Part shown: positions 8,114 to 16,809 of the stretch, piece by piece
How positions within the stretch are numbered: the stretch's first letter is position 1
How the letters are laid out: the number at the start of each line of letters is the position of its first letter
Source of the DNA: CS4-C045 sp963844115
GTDB taxonomy: Bacteria; Planctomycetota; Planctomycetia; Pirellulales; UBA7805
Reading direction: 5' to 3'
Length of the DNA: 64,000 nucleotides
NCBI GenBank assembly: GCA_963844115.1
Contig: CAWJNN010000068.1
Location: 1 to 64,000, forward strand
Position numbers and translations under genes: made by a program
Notes under the pieces: generated by a model
Told to the model about the DNA's origin: nothing
Seen by the model: the letters and a program-made list of their open reading frames with translations, nothing else
Database searches by the model: none

Positions 8114-9042
8114 TCAGGCCGGCCGTCGCCGCCTTGTGGGCCGCCTTGTGGGCCGCTCTGTGGGCCGCTTTGTGGGCCGTCGGGCAGCCATACGCAAAGT
8201 AGGCGCCTGACGGATTTGCAAACTTTCATCGTCGATCTCCAATTCCACCTGTACCGCCGCGGCCCCGCCACGGCAACGCAAAACTTCTACCCGTAAACGC
8301 CGCCGCTCGTTCCGGATCCCTTCTCCCAACACCGACTCCAAAGACTGGTCCCCCTCTCCCTTGAGGAGAGGGTTTGGGGGAGGGGATGCAACAGGTGACT
8401 GAACCAGCAAACGAACGTCCGCCCAGGAAGGAGCCTTGCGCCGGTATGCGGACGGACCAACAAACCAATGACCCCGCTCGCTTCACAAGCCAATTGCAAA
8501 CGCCGGAAGTGATGCGAGTCGAGCTGACTGCCTCGCCACAACACGGCGGCAACACCCGTGCAACGAGCAACCTGATCCAGCGCCCAGATCTCGTCGGTTT
8601 GCCCCGCGGGCCGGACGATGATCAAGCGAGACGGATCGATGGCCAAGTGTGCGGCAGCGGGGGCATAAAAGCGGTGCTGTCGATCGATTACCACCAGTAC
8701 CATGCCATTGTTTCTTCTTCCAGCGTCACTGTTTTTTACCGCGTATCTCGCATCCCGTATCTCGTATCCCGTATGGTTTCCTTGGATGCCACCGCCGATC
8801 GCCGCACGAGCCACACTCAATGCCAACATCGTGGCGCCACTACCGCCCCCCTGCCCTAACCACTCCATGACCGAGCCACGAGGCAAACCACCGGCCGGCA
8901 ACAGCTGGTCTAACGGCGAACCGGTTTGGACGGGTGAACTTTTCCAAGCAGGCGGGGTCGAGCGGTGTGTGCCCTCGGCGCGCTCGAGCATTGACTGTAG
9001 TTGCTCAAGGGTGTCTTGTGGTTTGGACGGATGTTCGTGCAT
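8114..9042 (-). CDS. imuA: ImuA, RecA-like mutasome subunit (one-base frameshift)
   Basis: ImuA is a RecA-fold protein that controls assembly of the ImuB-DnaE2 polymerase. Visible features are LDQLLPAGGLPRGSVMEWLGQGGGSGATMLALS near the N terminus, then VLVVIDRQHRFYAPAAA and VLWRGSQLDSHHFRRLQLA. The conserved continuation KAPSWADVRLLV and RRLRVEVLRCRGG lies one frame over; the shift is near 8435-8445, where a missing A in GCAAG would explain it. A CCCTCTCC/GGAGAGGG palindrome (8352-8372) is translated inside the C-terminal part. The 3' end overlaps the start of imuB, as usual in this cassette. I prefer the ATG at 9042; an earlier start at 9090 abuts a palindrome. Confidence 0.8.
8131..8185. 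repeat. 12-bp tandem repeat in the imuB N-terminal region
   Basis: About four copies of a GGGCCGCCTTGT-like unit are read in imuB as GPQS/GPQG repeats. They occupy the place where homologues have conserved sequence. Confidence 0.75.
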
Positions 9043-9089
9043 CAAAACATTCCCAGAAGCATCCCTAACGCGGAAAGCGTTCAACATCA

Positions 9090-9121
9090 CAGCCCAGGGT
9101 GCGCTGCGCGACCCTGGGCTG
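9090..9121. repeat. Palindrome with 11-bp arms upstream of imuA
   Basis: CAGCCCAGGGT (9090-9100) pairs perfectly with ACCCTGGGCTG (9111-9121) around a GC-rich loop. It is REP-like in form. It lies between the putative imuA promoter and the preferred start codon. Confidence 0.75.
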
Positions 9122-9210
9122 CGTTGTCGGACCCCGTTGGGGTCTCTTGCGGAGGTCCTACGTCATTCTTCCGACATTCAATCGCCCAGGAATGTCGATA
9201 GCGGTTCACT

Positions 9211-9222
9211 ATACACATGTAT
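9211..9222. promoter_or_regulatory. Candidate operator, imperfect palindrome ATACACATGTAT
   Basis: The arms ATACA and TGTAT flank CA, about 120 bp upstream of the imuA start. It is a possible LexA-type or promoter element based on position only. No consensus for this lineage was available to compare. Confidence 0.25.
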
Positions 9223-9266
9223 CGTTATACTGTCCAGAAGTCCACCAGCAAAATTTCCAGGACCGT

Positions 9267-9285
9267 AACGGTCAATTTGACCGTT
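9267..9285. promoter_or_regulatory. Perfect 19-bp palindrome, candidate operator for imuA
   Basis: AACGGTCAATTTGACCGTT has two perfect 9-bp arms around a central T. It lies between the end of the deacetylase gene and imuA, both on the minus strand. There is no T run after it on the minus strand, which argues against an intrinsic terminator for the deacetylase gene; a run of A follows on the plus strand. Confidence 0.4.
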
Positions 9286-9437
9286 AAAAAAGCCCCGTTT
9301 TCAAAGTCTTGATTTCACTTGTCCGGCGGCGCGCCTCGCCGCTTATCCGCCCCGGCGGGAGGCTCGCACCTGACAGCTGACGACGCTGGCAAACACAAGC
9401 TGGACTTGAGAATGTCCGTCCGCGGTGGCGGACTGAC

Positions 9438-10384
9438 CTACGTGTCTGCTCGACCCGATGCCAGCAGTTGCTGTAGATGAGTACCAACGCACTCGGCAAG
9501 AACCGAAGGGTTGTAACCTCCCTCCAGCACGCTGACGACCCGGCCTCCGGCATGCTGATCGGCCACCTGACAAACGAAATCCGTCAGCTGGGCAAAGTCT
9601 TCGATCTCCAACCCCAACGATCCAATGGGGTCCAGACGATGGCTATCGAAACCGGCGCTGACCAGGACCAACTGCGGCTTGATGCGATCAGCAAAGGCCT
9701 CTAGTTCGCCGGCGAACTGAGCCAAATAATCGCGACGGGACGTGCCCATTTCGATCGGTAAATTACAGACGGTGCCCAAACCGGCCCCACTCCCCGTTTC
9801 GTTCCGCCGGCCCGTACCGGGATAAAACGGCCAGCGGTGAACCGAGAAAAAACCGACCCGCTCATCCTCCCAAAAGGCATCCTGCGTTCCGTTACCGTGA
9901 TGTACATCCCAGTCAACGATCAGAACTCGATCCATCTCCAGTTCGTCCGTCGCGACCCGAGCCCCCACGGCAATGTTATTGAGCAGACAAAAACCCATTG
10001 CCGCCTGGTGGAGGGCATGATGTCCCGGCGGCCTCACCAGGCAAAGCGCCGTCGCATCCTCGCCGGCTGCCACTCTGGCCACCGCGTCACAAACGGCCCC
10101 GGCGGCCTGCAGCGCGACATCGTAGGACGGCCGGGAAACGATGGTATCCGGATCAATCGCTCCTCCACCGCCCTCCGCCAACTGTCGCAGCCGCTCGACA
10201 TAATCCAAATCATGCACTCGGCCCATCCGCAGCCCGCTGACCGGCTGCCAGGGCGGACGACGACACTGACCGCCCAGGCCAGAATCGGCCAGATGCCGGG
10301 TGACCGCGCCAGACGATCCGCACATTCCGGGTGACGACCCGTATCGTGGTCGAGGAATTGAGCGGATTGGTACAGGAGGGTCAT
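9438..10384 (-). CDS. Histone deacetylase-fold (AcuC/AphA-like) metal hydrolase (one-base frameshift)
   Basis: Zn-dependent deacetylase-family enzyme of about 315 residues, probably acting on acetylated amines, polyamines or protein lysines in the cytoplasm. The true N terminus MTLLYQSAQFLDHDTGRHPE begins at 10384. Its continuation HLADSGLGGQ and onward is one frame over; the shift is near 10300-10308, and a missing G before GTCACC would restore it. Active-site motifs are present: RPPGHHA, the metal ligands in DWDVHHGNGT, and SAGFDSHRLDP. A GGYNP motif lies near the end. The substrate cannot be told from sequence. Confidence 0.85.
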
Positions 10385-10896
10385 CGTGAATAAACGCCGC
10401 TTTCCTGCAAGCACGTAAAATGCCTGAATCCACAGGCCTACCGGCAACGAAAAGTCTAACCGAAACGAATGCACTTTGCAGAATGCAGAATAAGGAATCG
10501 AAGCGTGAGTACCCGCGAATGGGGATGGGTTGCACTGTCTGAACTGTCTTCCTTGGCCCGCCTTCATTCCCTACCCCCGCATCCTTGTCCGGGGCGTGCT
10601 GGGTGGGAACGGCTGGGCGACGGCCTCGATTTGGATGCTGGTCCGTCAGGTTCGGCGTGCGTAGAATTCCACGTTCGGCATCACCGCACGGGGTGTGAAT
10701 CACGAGATTCTTTACGTCTTTCACGGTGTACGCAGGGCCAGTCCAGACCTCTTGGATGACCCGCCACCAGGACGGCTAGGGCTGTTGCCCTGCGCGCCGT
10801 TTTTAATCCGTCAGGATACGGATCGGCGACGCGTACTGGACCGTCATCAATTGACTTTTGCGCCAACCTTATGCGCGAGGCTAAGCAGATACCATA
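10385..10896. other. Intergenic region between divergent deacetylase and sigma-factor genes
   Basis: No convincing gene is seen on either strand. It should carry the promoters of both divergent genes, but I could not identify them with confidence. Confidence 0.5.
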
Positions 10897-12461
10897 ATGA
10901 CGACACTTTACACCGACACCTATCCAGCGGACCACGGCGACGAGCGAATGGTTGGCACCGGATCCAACGGACGACCTTCTGCGGCAGCAGGTCGAGTGGG
11001 ATCGTCATCGACAACTAGCGCTGCCGTCGAACCGGGCGATGGACCCGGTGATGGACCGGACGACCTGCGCCAGAATTCAAAGGCGAGCGACGCTTGGTCC
11101 GACGATCCGGTTCGCCTGTATCTGAATCAAATCGGTTGCATTCCGCTGTTAAAACGGGAAGAAGAATTACGACTGGCTCGAAGAGTCGAGACCACTCGGC
11201 GACGTTTTCGACGTGACCTGCTCCAGTGCGACTTTGTCGCTCGCATGGCTGTTACTCTGCTAAAGAAAGTCGCGGCCGGCGAACTGCCGTTTGATCGGAC
11301 GGTCCAGGTGGCTGTCAGCGATCGGTTGGAGAAGCATCAGATCCTGGGCCGTCTGCCGTTGAATTTAAAAACGCTGAACGCGCTGCTGGACGCCAACCGG
11401 CAAGACTTCCGGATCGTGATCAACAAATCAAAGACGGACGCTCGACGCCGAGCGGCCTGGAGCCGCATCCTTCGACGACGGCGGCGGATTGCGCGGCTAA
11501 TTGAGGAACTAGGCCTGCGCCTGGAAAACCTCGAACCACAGCTGGCCCGCCTGACGGAGTATGCCGACCGCGCCAGTCGCCTGCGGAAATCGATCCGCGA
11601 CCGACGACGCCGTAACGTGCCGCGTGAGAACTACCGCAAGCTTCTGAAGGAATACTCGGTGCTAATTCACGCCACCCAGGAATCTCCGGTCCAACTACGT
11701 CGGCGGGTCAAGCGTATTCGCCAGGTGCACAGTGCCTATTCGCGCGCAAGCAGCAGCTGTCCGAGGGAAACCTGCGGCTGGTCGTGTCGATCGCCAAGAA
11801 ATATCGCAAGCGGGGCGTCAGCCTGCTGGACTTGATCCAGGAGGGCAATGCCGGGCTGATGCGGGCCGTCGAAAAGTTTGAATATCGCCGCGGTTTCAAG
11901 TTTTGTACCTACGCGACGTGGTGGATTCGCCAGGCGATTACGCGGGCGATCGCGGACCAGGCGCGGACGATTCGTATCCCGTGCCACATGATGCCCAACG
12001 TGGCCAGGGTTCGCGAAATGATGAACCAGCTACAGCACAAACTGAGTCGACGTCCCACCACGGAAGAACTCGCCGTAGCGCTCAAGATGGACGTCGCGGA
12101 GGTCCGTCAGATCGCGCGCGTCAGCCGCACGCCGCTCAGCCTCGAAACGCCTATCGGCCACTCAGAAGACAACAAATTCGCCGACCTGATTCCCGAAGGG
12201 CCCCACGAGGAACCCATGATTGGGGCGTCGCTGAAAATGCTACGCGGCGAGGTCATCAAGTTGCTTGATTCACTTAGTTGGCGCGAACGTGAAATTATCA
12301 AACTTCGCTACGGACTGGGTGACGGCCAAAACTATACGCTGGAAGAGGTAGCCCACATCTTCAAGGTGACTCGCGAACGCATACGTCAAATCGAGGCACG
12401 CGCGATGCAGAAACTTCAACAACCCTATCGCAGCACCGAACTGGTCGGATTCCTCGACTAA
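10897..12461 (+). CDS. Sigma-70 family RNA polymerase sigma factor (one-base frameshift)
   Basis: Group 1/2-type sigma factor of about 521 residues with a variable N terminus. Region 1.2 (DDPVRLYLNQIGCIPLLKREEELRLARRVE) is followed by a long, very basic spacer. Region 2 (LSEGNLRLVVSIAKKYRKRG, LDLIQEGNAGLMRAVEKFEYRRGFKFCTYATWWIRQAI) comes next, then region 3 and region 4.2 with the HTH (YTLEEVAHIFKVTRERIRQIEARAMQKL). The frame changes near 11745; adding one A in GCAAGCAG gives AKQQLSEGN, so an assembly error is likely. It is followed at once by the HTH-receiver gene. Whether this is the housekeeping sigma or a paralogue cannot be decided here. Confidence 0.88.
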
Positions 12462-12502
12462 CGTGCTGCAGTTTGCCCGTGGTCTAACGGACGGTGGCTT
12501 TC

Positions 12503-13069
12503 ATGCCCATAATTTACACAAGCGGACAGGTTAGCAAGATTTGCAGCGTCGCGGCCAGCACCGTCAACAAATGGTTTGACTCCGGCCGACTGAAAGGGTA
12601 TCGCGTCCCCGGCTCGCGGCATCGAAGGATCCCACGCGAGTGCCTGATTGAATTCATGGAAGGCCACGGCATGCCGCTGGATGTGTTGAGCGAAGCGGCC
12701 GCAAAGCAGGTATTGGTTGTTGCCGTCGACCGGGATACGATCGATTGCCTGCAGCGCGAGATGGGCGAGGACAGCAAATTTCAGCTGGTACGTGCCGCCA
12801 GCGGATTCGAAGCCGGTATGGCGGCCGAATCGGTGATGCCTGAATGTGTCATCGTTGACTTCGGCATCGGCCAGTTCGACGCATTACAAATCTGCCGCAA
12901 TTTGCGACGTCGTCCAGCGTTATCCCACGTCATGATCATCGCCCTGTTACCCAACAACCGACAGCTCAGTGTCCTAGAAAATGCGTTGGTCGACGACCAA
13001 TTCAGAAAACCGGTCGACGCCGCCCTGATCAGCCAGCGGATTCGAACCATGCTGACACGCGCCGGTTAG
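12503..13069 (+). CDS. Helix-turn-helix plus receiver-like regulator
   Basis: About 188 residues. The N-terminal part is an excisionase/MerR-type DNA-binding domain (YTSGQVSKICSVAASTVNKW, then SGRLKGYRVPGSRHRRIPRE). The C-terminal part is a receiver-like domain with VIVDFGIGQFDA at the phosphoacceptor strand and FRKPVD at the conserved lysine. The first acidic pair is replaced by AVDRD, so phosphorylation is uncertain. The order HTH then receiver is the reverse of classical response regulators. It lies 41 bp after the sigma-factor gene and may be co-transcribed with it. ATG 12503 is chosen over 12494 because the domain begins there. Confidence 0.8.
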   Translation: MPIIYTSGQVSKICSVAASTVNKWFDSGRLKGYRVPGSRHRRIPRECLIEFMEGHGMPLDVLSEAAAKQVLVVAVDRDTIDCLQREMGEDSKFQLVRAASGFEAGMAAESVMPECVIVDFGIGQFDALQICRNLRRRPALSHVMIIALLPNNRQLSVLENALVDDQFRKPVDAALISQRIRTMLTRAG

Positions 13070-13123
13070 CGTGAAAAGAAGGCGACAGGCTGCGAAAATC
13101 GAACGCCCGCACCCCCACGAAAC

Positions 13124-13193
13124 GGATCACCGTTCACTGTTTACCGATTACCGATTACCGTTTACCGATCACCGATCACCGATCACCGATTCC
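13124..13193. repeat. CGATCAC/CGATTAC heptamer array
   Basis: Ten consecutive 7-bp units of the form CG(A/T)T(T/C)AC, with the first, third and last degenerate. It lies between convergent genes, just past the end of the phosphofructokinase gene. The sequence is unrelated to the ATTGCGG family but the unit length is the same. Confidence 0.85.
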
Positions 13194-13198
13194 CCCGC

Positions 13199-14398
13199 TC
13201 ACCCATCGCTGGCCATGATGAAAAGAGGCTGTTTGAGGAAGGTCTCGTATTTCGGTCGAAGTCGTTCGACGTTGTAGTGCCTGGCAACGTCGATCACCTT
13301 GCTGCGACCCATGATTTCTTCGATAGGCACTGTGTCGTAGCAGCCGTTACGTAGCGTCACTAAACGACCGGAAGTCCCTTCCAGTACCAGGTCGAGTGCC
13401 AGGGTCCCGAAGGCCATCGGGACGATCGAATCAATCGCGTCCGGATCGCCGCAGCGGACCATGTAGGTCAGCCGCTGGTTCACGACATTAACGCGACGAC
13501 CGTTGTTGAACTTGGGTGAGAGACCTTTCAATTCCTGGGCCACGATGTCGCCAATCCCGCCCAGCTTCTTGTGACCATATTGGTCCGTCTCTTGGTCGGT
13601 GAACACCATGTCGTCCTTGCCACGCATCGTCGCGCCTTCTGAGATTAGGACGACGGCATATTTGCTGGGATTCTTCTTTCGGTCGGATACCAACAGCTCG
13701 GTCAACTGTTCGACGTCGAACGGCGATTCCGGAATCAAGCACCGGTCTGCCGCACCTGCCATGGTCGGTAACAGGGCCGTAAACCCAGCGTAGCGTCCGA
13801 ACACCTCGACGACCAGGAACCGTTCGTGCGAGCCGGCACAGGTCCGCAACTCGCGCGTGAGCTTTATCGTCCGCGTGACGCATGTGCTGAAGCCAATGCA
13901 ATAATCGGTGCCCGGTACGTCGTTATCCATCGTCTTGGGGATCGCGATGACGTTGACTCCTTCTTGGTGCAGTCGCAACGCATAGCTCAGCGTATCGTCA
14001 CCCCCAATCGCGATCAGAAAATCGACCCCCAGCGCCTCCAAGTTCTTGAGGACCTCGGCCGTGACGTCGTTTTTCTCCTCTCGATAGGTTTCGCGCAGAT
14101 GGGGCGGAACGACGGCATAAGGTAGTGCACTCGGCCGGGTACGGGAAGTGTGCAGAAACGTTCCACCGGTACGGGCCGCCCGATTCACACCATCTTCTGT
14201 CAATTCGAGGACGAATTCGTTGCGACTCGTCGGGTCGTCGCGATTCAGGTCCACCAACCCCGCCCAGCCGCGTCGAATTCCCAATACCCGGTAACCTTCG
14301 CGCAGCGCACGATAGGTCACTCCCCGTATCGCGGGATTCAATCCCGGCACGTCACCACCACCGGTCAATATCGCAATGGTGCCCTTGCTTGTTCCCAT
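13199..14398 (-). CDS. pfp: 6-phosphofructokinase, PPi-dependent type
   Basis: Catalyses phosphorylation of fructose 6-phosphate in glycolysis, reversibly if PPi is the donor. It has GGGDVPGLNPAIRG at the N terminus and IAIGGDDTLSYA, where ATP-dependent enzymes carry GGDGS; the second D and PKTMDNDV point to the PPi type. VEVFGRYAGFTA and a PMAFGTLALDL segment complete the fold. About 399 residues. The start MGTSKG at 14398 has GGGAG eight bases upstream, which decides against 14416. The donor assignment is from motif knowledge and should be treated as likely, not certain. Confidence 0.88.
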   Translation of the reverse strand: MGTSKGTIAILTGGGDVPGLNPAIRGVTYRALREGYRVLGIRRGWAGLVDLNRDDPTSRNEFVLELTEDGVNRAARTGGTFLHTSRTRPSALPYAVVPPHLRETYREEKNDVTAEVLKNLEALGVDFLIAIGGDDTLSYALRLHQEGVNVIAIPKTMDNDVPGTDYCIGFSTCVTRTIKLTRELRTCAGSHERFLVVEVFGRYAGFTALLPTMAGAADRCLIPESPFDVEQLTELLVSDRKKNPSKYAVVLISEGATMRGKDDMVFTDQETDQYGHKKLGGIGDIVAQELKGLSPKFNNGRRVNVVNQRLTYMVRCGDPDAIDSIVPMAFGTLALDLVLEGTSGRLVTLRNGCYDTVPIEEIMGRSKVIDVARHYNVERLRPKYETFLKQPLFIMASDG

Positions 14399-15063
14399 TT
14401 CAATCACTCCCAGCAAATATCAGCACGACATCGTCATGTTGCTTAACGATTCCCACCTATATCTTATTAGCGATCATTTCATTTTAGCGATCGTTTCGGG
14501 AATTTCTAAGGCCTCGCAAACCGCTCGCTTAATTCAAATTCACGTGCAGCGGCCACGGACCGACCGTTGGACTCGTGCGCCTTCAAGGCTAAGTACAGAG
14601 GTAAGTGAGCGGAATCCCGGCGCCGGGATACCGCTCACCAGACAAACCCCAAATTCAAGACTTGAAGGCGCACTAGTGCTTCGGTTGGTTTCGTGGCAAA
14701 GATCCCATTCGACCGATGTTCGCGGATTCGCGGCCGGACAAGCCAACAAGCAATGCTAGCATCGCTGCGCTACTCTACTTCTTCTTGCCGCTCTCGTCTC
14801 GGTCTACCCAGGGCATCATCGTGGCTGGCTGGGCGAATCAGCATAGGAGCTTCCAGGGACTGCCAGTAAACTGAGACCAACAATATTGACGCGACGGTTC
14901 CGCTTGTAGCCCCCCTGCCTGCGACGTCGAAGTACCCCGCTTCTTCGCTGAATGGCGAGCGCACCGCGGCAGATCGACCGGGCGATACCCACCCGCGTTG
15001 AAACCACGATGGGCCCAACCCACCGAATAACGACCTAGCGCACTACCGCGCAGGGAGGCGCGT
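14399..15063. other. Intergenic region with a MITE-like element
   Basis: Non-coding between divergent genes. Apart from the inverted-repeat element at 14575-14673 I see no gene or RNA I can support. Confidence 0.5.
14575..14673. mobile_element. MITE-like element with 13-bp terminal inverted repeats
   Basis: GTGCGCCTTCAAG (14575-14587) is perfectly inverted at 14661-14673. The interior contains a palindrome centred on CCCGGCGCCGGG with flanking GAGCGG/CCGCTC. There is no coding capacity. The CCCGGCGCCGGG core recurs in the element at 49732-49854. Confidence 0.65.
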
Positions 15064-16293
15064 ATGTCCGATCCGCATCTTCGTTTCGTCCACGCCAGCG
15101 ATCTGCATCTGGATTCCCCGTTGGACGGAATCGCCGAAATTCCGCCGCATCTGAGCGACGCATTGGTGGACGCACCCATTCGAGCGGCCGAAAAGGTCTT
15201 TGACACGGTCATCGAGGAAGATGCCGAATTCCTGATCCTGTCCGGGGATGTCCTGGCGGCCGATCGTGCGGGGCCGCGCGAAATCTTGTTCCTGGCCGAT
15301 CAATTCGAACGCCTGGCCGACAAGAAAATCCGCGTCTATTGGCTGGCCAGCCGTAGCGACCCGACCGACGACTGGTCTTCCGCTGCGATGTTTCCGGACA
15401 ATGTCGTGCGGCTACCGGCCGGGGAAAATACCGAACTGATTTACCAGCGACGCCAGAAGCCCGACGCGCGCATCGTCGCGTTCGACGCGCTGGACGGACA
15501 AGCCATCGATTCCGTCTCGTCGGCCAACGAGGTCGTGACCATCGGCATCGCACGCAGCGCGGGCGAACCGCTGGCCCTGGAACAGCAGCCGGTTGACTAT
15601 TGGGCCCTCGGCGGACGTGCCGAACGTCGCACGGTGACCAGTGAACCCATGACGATTCAATTCAGCGGCAGCCCGCAAGGCCGCCACCCGTCGGAAACGG
15701 GGGCACACGGCTGTACCGTGGTCGACATCACCCCTTCGCATGCCGTTTCCCTGACACACGTCACAACGGACGTCGTGCGTTGGCACGCGGAACGATTGGA
15801 AATCGATGCCTCGGTAGACACAATTCAACTGGAACTGCAGGCTCGCCAACGACTGCAGTATCTATTAGCGAATCATGCCGACCAGATACTGTTGATCAGT
15901 TTTTCGATTACCGGTCACGGCCCCTTACTGGGTGAACTACGTCGCGGCAATACGGCCGACGATGTGGTCGCTAAACTTCGGACCGAATTCGGCCACCACA
16001 CACCGGCCGTCTGGACCGTTGCCTTGACCGCTGAACCTCGGCATGACTTCCCCACCGAATGGTACGAGGAAGAAACGATGCTGGGCGAATTCCTGCGTAA
16101 TGTCCGCGAGCTCACGATGACGTCCTCGGAGAAAATCGATTTAGCAAAATACCTGGATCCATTACCCGCCGAACTGGCCGCTCAATTGGAAATACGCGAT
16201 ACGGAGGACCGGGCCGCTGTCCTGCAACGCGCCGCGACGCTGGGAGCGGAGCTGTTGAGCGGCGATCCATCCCGAGCGGGTAGGAGCCACTAG
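15064..16293 (+). CDS. SbcD/YhaO-like metallophosphoesterase with degenerate active site
   Basis: About 409 residues. The N terminus matches DNA-repair exonucleases of the Mre11/SbcD/YhaO type (RFVHASDLHLDSPLDGI, then FLILSGDVLAADRAG). However, the place of the GNHD motif reads ASRSD, and the place of the final GHxH motif (after YWALG) reads GGRAERR. Several metal ligands therefore seem lost. The C-terminal half resembles the capping domain of YhaO. It is immediately upstream of the YhaN-like ATPase, the usual partner, separated only by two tandem arrays. It may be a structural or DNA-binding subunit rather than a nuclease. Confidence 0.8.
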   Translation: MSDPHLRFVHASDLHLDSPLDGIAEIPPHLSDALVDAPIRAAEKVFDTVIEEDAEFLILSGDVLAADRAGPREILFLADQFERLADKKIRVYWLASRSDPTDDWSSAAMFPDNVVRLPAGENTELIYQRRQKPDARIVAFDALDGQAIDSVSSANEVVTIGIARSAGEPLALEQQPVDYWALGGRAERRTVTSEPMTIQFSGSPQGRHPSETGAHGCTVVDITPSHAVSLTHVTTDVVRWHAERLEIDASVDTIQLELQARQRLQYLLANHADQILLISFSITGHGPLLGELRRGNTADDVVAKLRTEFGHHTPAVWTVALTAEPRHDFPTEWYEEETMLGEFLRNVRELTMTSSEKIDLAKYLDPLPAELAAQLEIRDTEDRAAVLQRAATLGAELLSGDPSRAGRSH

Positions 16294-16299
16294 AGCATA

Positions 16300-16509
16300 G
16301 GACGATGGACGATGGGGACGATGGACGATGGGGACGATGGACGATGGGGACGATGGACAATGGGGACGATGGACGATGGGGACGATGGACGATGGGGACG
16401 ATGGACGATGGGGACGATGGACGATGGGGACGATGGACGATGGGGACGATGGACGATGGGGACGATGGACGATGGGGACGATGGACGATGGGGACGATGG
16501 ACGATGGGA
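16300..16509. repeat. 16-bp tandem repeat, about 13 units
   Basis: The unit is GGACGATGGACGATGG, which is GGACGAT twice plus GG. One unit carries a single A change. It starts within 10 bases of the stop codon of the SbcD-like gene. It is free of stops in several frames on both strands, which creates spurious long open frames. Confidence 0.95.
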
Positions 16510-16570
16510 CTGGCCGCATAACGCCCTATATTTCCCTTGTTCCCGCAGTCGAAAGTCCACATTCGAAACC

Positions 16571-16789
16571 CACAGTCCACCGTCCACAGTCCACAGTCCA
16601 CAGTCCACAGTCCACAGTCCACAGTCCACAGTCCACAGTCCACAGTCCACAGTCCACAGTCCACAGTCCATAGTCCACAGTCCACAGTCCACAGTCCACA
16701 GTCCACAGTCCACAGTCCATAGTCCACAGTCCATAGTCCATAGTCCACAGTCCATAGTCCACAGTCCATAGTCCACAGTCCACAGTCCC
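16571..16789. repeat. CCACAGT heptamer array, about 31 units
   Basis: 7-bp units CCACAGT with interspersed CCATAGT variants end about 20 bp before the ATG of the YhaN-like gene. It would occupy the 5' leader of that gene if transcribed from upstream. Confidence 0.95.
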
Positions 16790-16809
16790 ATAGCCCCGCA
16801 GACCCAATC

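Larger units (their letters stand above)
6515..8229 (-). pseudogene. imuB: ImuB, Y-family polymerase-like mutasome subunit, frameshifted in a heptamer array
   Basis: ImuB bridges ImuA, DnaE2 and the beta clamp and normally lacks polymerase activity. The N-terminal part (start MKVCKSVRRLLCVWLPDG at 8229, then LALWCERFSP, LLLDITGLAHLFGG and VAVADTIGAAWA) is in one frame up to a TAG at 7609-7611. The rest (LSPLPIAALRVP, LGIHTIAQLAMLPRDQL, RFGPELLLRLDQATG, then the C-terminal tail) is in another frame, open from 7795. Both frames stay open through the heptamer array at 7615-7826, and one extra unit, or two fewer, would join them. A second array is translated near 7050-7081. About 60 residues usually following LCVWLP (the PVVLYER and PGMPLAEA region in homologues) are absent and replaced by a GPQ-rich repeat. 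It is either decayed or switchable; an assembly indel is also possible. Confidence 0.75.

Noticed and set aside
9438..10724. A 428-residue deacetylase starting at 10724
   Set aside because: Its first 140 residues are unlike the family. The real N terminus (MTLLYQSAQFLDHDTGRHPE) is in another frame from 10384, so a frameshift explains the data better.
16300..16800. Long open frames on both strands encoding SSIVPIVHRPHRP, GLWTVDC or MGTMDDGDDG repeats
   Set aside because: They arise because the tandem units lack stop codons. There is no start context or domain, and both flanking genes are explained.
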